From: Pelagerythrobacter aerophilus
GTDB taxonomy: Bacteria > Pseudomonadota > Alphaproteobacteria > Sphingomonadales > Sphingomonadaceae
DNA length: 32,149 bases
Direction of reading: 5' to 3'
Assembly (NCBI RefSeq): GCF_003581645.1
Contig: NZ_QXFK01000012.1
Location: 1 to 32,149, forward strand
The notes beneath the pieces are model-generated. The model was not told the origin of the DNA. It ran no database searches and worked only from the letters and a program-made list of their open reading frames with translations. The stretch's first letter is position 1. Each line of letters begins with the position of its first letter. The position numbers and the translations under genes are program-made. Shown here piece by piece: positions 26,114 through 32,149 of the stretch.

Positions 26114-26416
26114 CCTGACGGCTGGAGGGAACGCTGAATTAAAGTCAAGCTGTACTCTCCAGCATCACCTCGATTGGGGTCACGTCATTGGAGTAGGCGG
26201 TCTACTCACGCATTGCCGTGATTGCTGTAGGGGCGCTACATGTCCGGACCAGGCGGGGCTGGTAATACCAGAAAGCGCCCCATCCATGAACTATGACCGA
26301 AACGACGAGCCCCACAGCTCCGGCAATTGCACCGAGACTTCTCGGCTGTTTTGCCAGATGCCGAAATTTGAGCATCAGACGGGATCGAGCGTCCCAATCA
26401 TTGAGGAGGACCGGCG
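26114..26416. other. TonB receptor-reductase spacer with a short IS-end-like motif
   Basis: This 303-base stretch interrupts the right operon. GGGGTCACGTCA at 26176-26187 is identical to the last 12 bases of the IS terminus at 5591-5602, and TTGGA...GGCGG follows in both places. It may be a solo IS end left by a deletion, or chance. A minus-strand frame (26202-26372) with one hydrophobic stretch is present without a ribosome site. Confidence 0.4.
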
Positions 26417-27670
26417 TTGATTGATCGTTTCGACGTGCTGATTGTTGGTACTGGGCACGGTGGCGCCCAGACTGCGCTGGCGCTCCGCCAGAATGGCTTT
26501 GAAGGCACCATAGCCATGTTGGGGCGAGACAAAGAACCACCCTACGAACGACCACCTCTATCTAAGGAATATCTCGCGCGTGAGAAAGAGTTCGAACGCA
26601 TCCTGATTCGCCCCGTCAGCTTTTGGAAAGACAAGCAGGTGCGCCTGATGCTTGGTAGTGAAGTCGTCGCGGTTGATGCCGATGCTCGCACCGTTGCGTT
26701 GCAGGATGGCCGAACGTTTGGTTATGGAGAGTTGGTGTGGGCCGCGGGCGGCTCACCACGCAAGCTAACTTGCGAAGGCGCTGACCTCCAAGGCATCCAC
26801 TCCGTGCGCGACAAGGGGGATGTTGACGCAATCACGGGCCAACTCGGTAACGGAGCGAGGCGGGTCGTGGTGATCGGCGGCGGCTATATCGGACTAGAAG
26901 CGGCAGCCGTGCTACGCAAACTTGGCTGCACTGTCGTGTTACTCGAAGCAATGGAACGCGTATTGGCCCGCGTCGCGTGCGAAGCGATTTCCCGGTTCTT
27001 CGAGGCACAGCACAGAGTGCACGGTGTGCAGGTTCGACTCAATACAGTGGTCGACTGCATTCAAGGGGATGGTACCAAAGCCACCGGCGTGAAGTTGGAT
27101 AATGGTGAAGTTATCCACTGCGACATGGTCATCGTCGGCATAGGCATTGTTCCCGTCGTCGAGCAACTTTCCGCAGCTGGCGCCGATACGCCTAATGGCG
27201 TGGCCGTCGACGAGTATTGCCGTACAAGTCTGCCGCATGTCCACGCCATCGGCGATGTCGCCCTTCAAGCCAACAGTTTTGCCGATGGTAAGATGATCCG
27301 GATTGAGAGTGTGCAAAACGCCGGTGGGATGGCAAATACAGTTGCGAAAAACCTGTGCGGAAGCCAAGTTCCTTATTTAGCGACCCCTTGGTTTTGGTCC
27401 AATCAATACGACTTGAGGCTACAGACGGCTGGCCTATCTGCAGGCCATGACAAGACCGTTCTACGCGGTGATCCGTTCAAACGAAGCTTTTCGGTGATCT
27501 ACCTAAAACGGGGTAAGGTCATCGCACTCGACTGTGTAAATGCGATGAAAGACTACGTCCAAGGCCTTAAGCTAGTGGAGGCAAGGGCAGAAGTCGCGGT
27601 CGAGGCGCTGGTTGACTCTGAGACGCCGCTGAAGAATCTCATATCGGTTCTGAGAGGTGAGAAAAAGTGA
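26417..27670 (+). CDS. FAD-dependent ferredoxin reductase for the Rieske oxygenase
   Basis: The 417-residue protein starts at a TTG at 26417, supported by AGGAGG 7 bases upstream. It has two dinucleotide-binding motifs: GTGHGG at about residue 11 (FAD) and [20 protein letters not shown] at about 155 (NADH), plus [14 protein letters not shown] and HAIGDVA, the pattern of BphA4/putidaredoxin-reductase-type enzymes. It transfers electrons from NADH to a ferredoxin. No ferredoxin gene is found in the window, so the partner must be encoded elsewhere. The gene is separated from the TonB receptor by 303 bases and may have its own promoter or have been added by rearrangement. Confidence 0.93.
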   Translation: MIDRFDVLIVGTGHGGAQTALALRQNGFEGTIAMLGRDKEPPYERPPLSKEYLAREKEFERILIRPVSFWKDKQVRLMLGSEVVAVDADARTVALQDGRTFGYGELVWAAGGSPRKLTCEGADLQGIHSVRDKGDVDAITGQLGNGARRVVVIGGGYIGLEAAAVLRKLGCTVVLLEAMERVLARVACEAISRFFEAQHRVHGVQVRLNTVVDCIQGDGTKATGVKLDNGEVIHCDMVIVGIGIVPVVEQLSAAGADTPNGVAVDEYCRTSLPHVHAIGDVALQANSFADGKMIRIESVQNAGGMANTVAKNLCGSQVPYLATPWFWSNQYDLRLQTAGLSAGHDKTVLRGDPFKRSFSVIYLKRGKVIALDCVNAMKDYVQGLKLVEARAEVAVEALVDSETPLKNLISVLRGEKK

Positions 27671-28009
27671 AAACTCACGACGACTATTGTGAATGGCTAC
27701 ATCGTTTTCTCCCAATCGATGACTGATATCAAAGTATTAGGGATAATTATAATTGAACGCAAAGGTGTTGAATGGGGCGAAGGTGAACGAAAGCCTCAAC
27801 CAAGAAATGGTCGAAGCGACATATTCCGGTGGCGAGCATGAAATGGCTGATCCCCGGATACCCGGGGCCGGTCGGCCCGTTGACCTGCACTCAACCTGGC
27901 TCGTTTGAATCCGTCCGATAACGCGGTTGGCCGCGCAACGGTTGTCTCGGCATTTGATACACCGGATGCTGATTAACGTAGCTCCCAAAATTTGCTCGGG
28001 AAAAAATCA
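27671..28009. other. Gene-free stretch after the reductase
   Basis: In these 339 bases short open frames on both strands have no ribosome site or family signature. It is the right border of the catabolic cluster before the transposase tail. Confidence 0.4.
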
Positions 28010-28180
28010 AAGTCAAACCGCTTCGTTGCGCATGTGTTCGGTTGAAGTGTTGGGCGCCTTAGCGGAGCCAGTTGGGCGTTGCGGGAATAGCTGTTGCGTT
28101 ATCAGTTCTGCGCCGAACGCCGCCGGATTTGCGTACACCAGAACAGTTGCGTTCTCTCCCGATTGTAGTCCTCGCCCAAG
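28010..28180 (-). mobile_element. Reverse-oriented decayed IS3 transposase tail
   Basis: Read on the minus strand, the frame gives GEDYNRERTQLFW before a stop, and a shifted frame gives YANPAAFGAELITQQLFPQRPTGSAKAP. Together these match the tail at 5395-5569 (EDYNRERPPSSLGYATPAAFAAELDK ... RPTGSA), with frameshifts. It is the same element type, more decayed, and points the opposite way: its 3' end faces the catabolic cluster, just as the left copy's does. Confidence 0.75.
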
Positions 28181-28218
28181 GCAGCGGCTCGATCCAGGCA
28201 CGGGCTACTCTGCCACCT

Positions 28219-29593
28219 GAATCCTGGACCATTCGCGGTTAGACTTTTCTGCCGTAGATATCCTTGGCTGGCCGAGGAGTTATGGCATGAAGGCATCGGA
28301 GTTGACGGACGCGCAGAAGGCGTTCGTCATCAAGCAGGGTGAGGAAGGGACGCCGGTGGCGGAGATCTGCCGCAAGGCGGAATAAGCCGGACGACGTACT
28401 TCAATTGGAAGAAGAAGTACGCCGGACTTTTGCCGTCGGAGGTGCGGAGGCTGCGCGAGGTCAAGGACGAGAATCGGCAGCTGAAGCAGATCGTCTCAGA
28501 CCTGACGCTCTATCGTGCGATGCATCAGGATGTCATCAAGCGTAAGCTCTGAGGCCGGATCGAGAGCGCGAGATCAACGACGAGGTTCGGCAGGACTTGC
28601 AGGTGACGATCCGCAGAGCATGTGCCATACTGCACTTCGATCCTTCGACCTATCACTACTGGTTCCGCCGCAACGATCCGTCATTTTTTGAAGGAGCGTA
28701 TCAGGGAGACCTGCGAGACGCATGTCCGCTACGGCTATCGGCGCGTGTACTACATTCTTCGCCACCACGGTTGGGGCGTGAACATGAAGAAGGCCTATCG
28801 CCTTTACAAGGAGTTAAGTCTTCAGCTCAGGAACGAGAGGTCCAAGCGTCGGGTGAAGGCCAAGCTGCGGGAGGATCGATCGATGGCGATCCGGCCGAAC
28901 GATGTGTGGGCGATGTTCTTTGTTCAAAACCAGCTTGCGACTGGTCGCAAACTGCGCATCCTGACGGTAGTCGACACGTTTTCGCGTCTGTCACCTGTGA
29001 TCGATCCGCGGTTCAGCTACCGGGGGAAGATGTGGTCGCAACGCCTGAAAAGGCTTGCCAGAAGATCGACTATCCAAAGACGATACGGGTGGACAATGGC
29101 AGCGAGTTCATCTCGCGAGACATGGATCGGAGGGCTTACCAGCGCGGTGTTACCTTGGACTTCTTTCGCCCTGGTAAGCCCGCAGATAACGTGTTCATCG
29201 AAGCGTTCAACAGCAAGCAACGGGTGAATGCTTGAACGCGCACCGCTTCCTGTTGCTGGGCGAGAGCGGTGCCGCATCGATAAGCCGTTCGAGCCTGGGC
29301 TCCTGAGCGGGGGCGACCGCATCCTCAACCACGACGAGGCCGGAAACCAGCGAAGGCTGTGCAAGGTGCTTGCGAAAAGCTGGAGGCGTAACGTAGACAC
29401 TACGACGAAGAGCGACCGCACAGCGCGATCTGGAATATCCCTCCGATCTTGCTGCCAAACTCAGCCGGTGCGACCAACCCACCGGACCTGAGCCAGGTGG
29501 AAAACTCCAGGCCCGCGTGGTCCAAGGTTCGGTAGGAGTATAAGCAACCGAATGGCTCTAATCCCAACTGGGGGACAGCCGGGGGTCTCGTCA
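28219..29593 (+). mobile_element. Decayed IS3-family element (IS407-like)
   Basis: OrfA starts at 28287 (MKASELTDAQKAFVIKQG..GTPVAEICRKA), meets a frameshift and stop at 28383, then continues in another frame with YFNWKKKYAGLLPSEVRRLREVKDEN and ends at 28552. OrfB fragments follow in several frames: CETHVRYGYRRVYYILRHHGWGVN, RPNDVWAMFFVQN, RVDNGSEFISRDMD, TLDFFRPGKPADNVFIEAFN and finally HYDEERPHSAIWNIPPI. Several catalytic-core blocks (second DDE Asp in VDNGSEF) are visible, but at least three frameshifts kill it. I place the right end at 29593 because 29554-29593 matches the IS terminus at 5562-5602. The left end near 28219 is uncertain; a TGGACCA-containing short repeat at 28225 pairs with one near 29520, which would give a shorter element. 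Confidence 0.8.
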
Positions 29594-30209
29594 GCTACCT
29601 TCATGAAAGATGATCACAAAAGGCGGGGCGTGATCCCTCCAAAAAATTGCGTTGGTGTTTCCAGGAGTCGTTTCAAGTCTCCTGCGATTCGATAGTATGC
29701 CGCCAACGAGCTCGTTTCGTCTTGATTTATCTCACGTGGACCCAATAAACCAACCGGGCTATCAGTGGCCAACCGTTGCCAGCCCCCATGTTGCCCATAG
29801 CTCTGGCAAGGCGACCTCGTGAGCTGATCAAAAGCCGTCGGATATTGAAACAGACTGGGTACACAAAGGCAGAACGGCAACTTCGAGCCTCAGAAAGGAC
29901 CATATGGGAAAAATTGCGCAAGTGCCCCCTCTTCGCCGAGTGGTTACTCTCATCTCAACCATACAGGGGATCTGGGCCCCAAATCGGGCGGACCTCAACA
30001 ATTCACTTGTTCACGCAATCTTAGCTCATTCTGCGCAATACTAGAAATGCACCGGACTTCGTCGCAGTCGTCGCAAAGTGGGGTGAGTCGACGCGTTGCT
30101 TTAAAGTTTATCTCCTGCACGAAAACGCGTTTTGGGTGTAATCTTACCTATCGAACCAGCGGATATCATGCAACCTTGGCTGGGCACGAGATTAGATATT
30201 GGGACATAT
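29594..30209. other. Gene-free stretch before the tetR gene
   Basis: These 616 bases have no gene I can support. Frames at 29614-29880 (minus) and 29776-30024 (plus) lack ribosome sites and known motifs. GC content falls toward 30100-30200, approaching that of the TetR gene, and the tetR promoter should lie here. Confidence 0.4.
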
Positions 30210-30797
30210 ATGCTTAACGATAAGGGTAAGAGTGGCGATTCTAAGCAACTATCGAAGGACGCATGGCTAAAACACACCCTCAAAACCATTGGCGAGGTGG
30301 GTGTCGCTAATATTCAAATAGAATCCCTTGCTAAAGATTTAAATGTTACAAAGGGTAGTTTTTATTGGCATTTTAAAGGAAGAGACGCACTTTTGAATGA
30401 TGCCCTCTCATATTGGTACGAAACTGCAACAAGGATAATTGGTCGTGCCGCCAATCGCAGTTTCAGCGATCCTATTGATCGTCTAAGATATTTTTTCAGT
30501 TTAGCATTTAATCAAAGGTACGATGTCCCTGGTGGACCGGTTGAGCGGGCCCTGCAAGAATGGGCCCGGGTTTCTGAAGCGGCATCAAAAACAACCCAAC
30601 GTGTCGATCAAGAACGGATTCGGTTAATTGCAGATGCCTACATCGAACTTGGAAAAAGCGAAGTCGATGCACGTCGAATTGCTACTATGGCTCTTGGTCA
30701 GATAATTGGCCTAAACGTTCTTTCGCGATCCGAACCCAGGGAAGATCTTACTGATTATAATAAAGCATTTCAAATTATGTTCCTTACCTCGGGATGA
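30210..30797 (+). CDS. TetR/AcrR-family regulator of foreign composition
   Basis: I choose ATG 30210 (195 residues); ATG 30168 and a TTG at 30132 are in frame. The N-terminal DNA-binding domain is clear: WLKHTLKTIGEVGVANIQIESLAKDLNVTKGSFYWHFKGRDALLNDAL, with the TetR hallmark TKGSFYWHF. The C-terminal ligand domain is typical in size. The gene is visibly AT-rich (for instance AATATTCAAATAGAATCCC and TTTAAATGTTACAAAGGG), unlike the GC-rich genes around it, which indicates acquisition from another source. It is alone between IS remnants with no target operon beside it, so its regulon is unknown. Confidence 0.9.
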   Translation: MLNDKGKSGDSKQLSKDAWLKHTLKTIGEVGVANIQIESLAKDLNVTKGSFYWHFKGRDALLNDALSYWYETATRIIGRAANRSFSDPIDRLRYFFSLAFNQRYDVPGGPVERALQEWARVSEAASKTTQRVDQERIRLIADAYIELGKSEVDARRIATMALGQIIGLNVLSRSEPREDLTDYNKAFQIMFLTSG

Positions 30798-30894
30798 CAG
30801 CGATTCAGCAGTCGTTGCTGGGGGATCGAAATGGCCGGCAACCGTGGTCACGCTCAGTAGTCCGCTCTGAATGACTGACCGGCTGACGCCCGTA

Positions 30895-31275
30895 GCTTCA
30901 AGCGGAGGGGCTGAAGCCATTTTTGTGGGTACGCCGGTCAAAATAGCGCTTGAAGATGTCATTGGGTGAAGTTGCCGGAGGTGGTCGAGAGGTAATCGCG
31001 TTGTCAAAAGCGCTGTTCCGAGTAGCGCTTGCGCATGTTTTCGAACTCCTGCTGGATTTTGCGCGAGGAGCGCCCCTTGGCCTGGCGCACGAAATCAGCG
31101 ACCGAGAATTGTGGTGGGATTTTGACGAACATATGCCCGCAGTCGCGGGACAAGGACCAGTTGCTAATCTTCGCGCCCATTTGGGGCAGACCTGGCAGAT
31201 GATTTCGCGCAATCCCAGTCGGACTTTGCCGTGCAGTACCCCGAGAGATACTTGGGTGCCTAGACGAGGTGGTGG
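30895..31275 (-). mobile_element. IS200/IS605-type tnpA remnant, disrupted
   Basis: Reading the minus strand from 31275: HHLV, a stop where Trp is expected, APKY, then after frameshifts LPQMGAKISNWSLSRDCGHMFVKIPP, FSVADFVRQAKGRSSRKIQQEF..MRKRY, and NDIFKRYFDRRTHKNGFSPSA to a stop at 30898. This is the Y1-transposase of IS200-type elements (family pattern HHLVW.PKYR, D.HvHmf..iPP..svs..v..lKGrSsr, RYl). The N-terminus is cut at 31276, exactly where the next IS3 element begins. A stem-loop GCTTCA/TGAAGC (30895-30917) lies at the 3' end of the remnant, as expected for the terminal hairpins of this family. Confidence 0.8.
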
Positions 31276-31339
31276 TGACGTGCTCCCCTGAAATGTGACC
31301 GGTATTTGGTAGAGTCCGACGCAAAGGAGTCGGACGACA

Positions 31340-31606
31340 ATGAAGCGAAGCAGGTTCAGCGAACAGCAGATCATCGCGGTATTGAAGGAGCAGGAGGCTG
31401 GGATGCCGACTGCGGAGGTTTGTCGCCGTCACGGCATCAGCTCGGCCACGTTCTACAAATGGAAGTCGAAGTTCGGGGGGCTGGAAGTCTCCGATGCCCG
31501 GCGGCTGCGGACGCTTGAGCAGGAGAACAGCCGGCTGAAGAAGCTGCTCGCCGAGGCGATGCTCGACAACGTGGTGCTGAAGGATCTGGCATCAAAAAAA
31601 TGGTAA
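31340..31606 (+). CDS. IS3-family transposase OrfA
   Basis: The 88-residue protein has the OrfA HTH (RFSEQQIIAVLKEQEAGMPTAEVCRRHGISSATFYKWKSKFGG) followed by a leucine-zipper-like LRTLEQENSRLKKLLAEAMLDNVVLKDL, as in IS3-family elements. It ends at TAA 31604-31606, just past an A7 run at 31594-31600. That run is the slippery site for -1 frameshifting that yields the OrfAB transposase. Confidence 0.93.
   Translation: MKRSRFSEQQIIAVLKEQEAGMPTAEVCRRHGISSATFYKWKSKFGGLEVSDARRLRTLEQENSRLKKLLAEAMLDNVVLKDLASKKW
31594..31600 (+). promoter_or_regulatory. Slippery A7 site for OrfA-OrfB frameshifting
   Basis: Seven A residues precede TGGTAA of orfA; slipping back one base places ATG GTA ACG of orfB in frame. 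This is the standard translational control of IS3-family transposase. The stimulatory structure downstream was not analysed. Confidence 0.75.
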
Positions 31607-32149
31607 CGCCCGGCGCGAAGCGGGAAGCCGTCGCCCATGCCCGTGAGCAGCACGGGCTGAGCGAGCGTCGGGCGTGCAGTCTGGTCGGTGTGAGCCGCAG
31701 GGTGATCCGTTACGAGCCGACAAGGCCGGATGACGGGGCGCTGCGGCAACGGTTGCGCGAGCTGGCGGCGGAGCGTCGCCGGTTCGGCTATCGCCGCCTG
31801 GGCTACCTGCTGGCGCGGGAAGGCATGAAGCCCAACCACAAGAAGCTGCTGCGCATCTATCGCGAAGAAGGGTTGCGGGTGCGCCGTCGTGGCGGTCGCA
31901 AACGGGCACTGGGCACGCGCAGGCCAATGGTGCTGCCCGATGGACCGAACCAGCGGTGGTCGCTCGACTTCGTCTCCGATAGCCTCGTCTGCGGTCGCCG
32001 GTTCCGCATCCTATGCGTGGTCGACGACTTCTCGCGGGAGTGCCTGGCGCTGGTGGTCGACACGTCGCTGCCAGGCGCAAGGGTGGCCCGTGAACTGACC
32101 AGCCTGATCGGGATGCGCGGCAAGCCGCACACGGTTGTCAGCGACAACG
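31600..32149 (+). CDS. IS3-family transposase OrfB (partial at window end)
   Basis: In the -1 frame relative to OrfA, the A7 run leads into MVTPGAKREAVAHAREQHGLSERRACSLVGVSRRVIRY, then RRFGYRRLGYLLAREG, NHKKLLRIYREEGL, PNQRWSLDFVSDSL (first catalytic Asp), VVDDFSREC and, at the window end, VVSDN (second Asp, of the VSDNG block). The final Glu lies beyond the window. No stop occurs before the edge. The catalytic frame is intact over all visible length. Production is expected by programmed -1 slippage on 31594-31600. Confidence 0.92.
   Translation, partial: MVTPGAKREAVAHAREQHGLSERRACSLVGVSRRVIRYEPTRPDDGALRQRLRELAAERRRFGYRRLGYLLAREGMKPNHKKLLRIYREEGLRVRRRGGRKRALGTRRPMVLPDGPNQRWSLDFVSDSLVCGRRFRILCVVDDFSRECLALVVDTSLPGARVARELTSLIGMRGKPHTVVSDN

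Larger units (their letters stand above)
31276..32149 (+). mobile_element. IS3-family element, left end to window edge
   Basis: The left terminus is likely TGACGTGCTCCCCTGAAATG at 31276, starting with the TG of IS3-family ends and coinciding with the break in the IS200 tnpA. It contains an intact orfA and an orfB still open at the end of the window, so it is the youngest element here and may be functional. Confidence 0.82.

Noticed and set aside
26202-26372. 57-codon minus-strand frame with a hydrophobic stretch (small membrane protein?)
   Set aside because: No ribosome site at its ATG, no family match, and the frame is open well upstream; insufficient support for a gene.
27737-27988. 83-codon minus-strand frame after the reductase
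   Set aside because: No family features or ribosome site; located in spacer DNA next to a decayed transposase tail.
28219-29534. Shorter boundaries for the IS3 element based on a TGGACCA-containing inverted repeat
   Set aside because: The 40-base match of 29554-29593 to the terminus after the transposase tail at 5562-5602 argues for a longer element; the repeat has only a 7-base exact core and could be internal.
29614-30024. Two opposing frames of 82-88 codons before tetR
   Set aside because: Neither has a ribosome site or recognisable domain; they overlap each other and lie in IS-border DNA.
1-32149. CRISPR arrays, tRNA or rRNA genes, plasmid replication origin
   Set aside because: No regularly spaced repeats, no cloverleaf-like segments and no iteron arrays or rep gene were seen by eye. 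A tRNA or covariance-model scan was not possible.

Overview
The window looks like accessory DNA from an alphaproteobacterium of the order Sphingomonadales. The evidence is the moderately high GC content, the sphingomonad-style plasmid backbone genes (toprim protein, strawberry-notch-type methylase, F-type conjugation genes), a TonB-dependent receptor used for organic-compound uptake, and the density of aromatic-ring degradation genes and insertion-sequence debris. It is best read as a plasmid or integrative element that has been heavily rearranged. Species cannot be read from the sequence.

Layout. (1) 1-3.9 kb: conjugative backbone. The end of a toprim protein and a truncated methylase domain (+) meet, tail to tail, the truncated end of a traA-traL-traE-traK block (-), so a deletion has joined two ends of a transfer region; a small HTH gene follows. 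(2) 4.2-5.6 kb: debris. An orphan JAMM/Cap3-like isopeptidase (-), the middle-to-C-terminal part of an acyl-CoA synthetase, and the 3' tail of an IS3-family transposase. (3) 5.7-10.9 kb: a regulated module made of a hotdog thioesterase and an alpha/beta hydrolase (overlapping, -), a divergent MarR gene with a palindromic operator between them, a second paralogous MarR gene translationally coupled to an ABC1/UbiB-type kinase, and a NUDIX hydrolase. (4) 11.2-11.4 kb: decayed IS3 orfA.

(5) 11.9-27.7 kb: a catabolic cluster for an aromatic compound. Left operon (+): quinone-oxidoreductase-like MDR enzyme, LigA-like and LigB-like subunits of a class III extradiol dioxygenase, then alpha and beta subunits of a Rieske ring-hydroxylating oxygenase. 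Middle operon (-): 2-hydroxypentadienoate hydratase, acylating acetaldehyde dehydrogenase, 4-hydroxy-2-oxovalerate aldolase. Divergent iclR (+). Then an SDR dihydrodiol dehydrogenase (-), and a right operon (+): meta-cleavage-product hydrolase, class I acyl-CoA ligase, TonB-dependent receptor, and finally a ferredoxin reductase. Together these give a nearly complete route: uptake, ring dihydroxylation, rearomatisation, extradiol meta cleavage, C-C hydrolysis, then hydratase/aldolase/dehydrogenase to pyruvate and acetyl-CoA. The Rieske or [2Fe-2S] ferredoxin that should link reductase to oxygenase is absent, and the presence of a CoA ligase suggests the substrate or one of its products is a carboxylic acid. 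The substrate cannot be named from sequence.

(6) 28.0-32.1 kb: mobile-element graveyard. A reverse-oriented transposase tail, a frameshifted IS3 element, an AT-rich TetR gene of foreign composition, an IS200/IS605-type tnpA remnant, and an intact-looking IS3 element inserted into that tnpA and running off the end of the window. Similar IS 3' ends lie on both sides of the catabolic block, consistent with (but not proving) IS-mediated assembly or mobilisation. No tRNA, rRNA or CRISPR array was seen.
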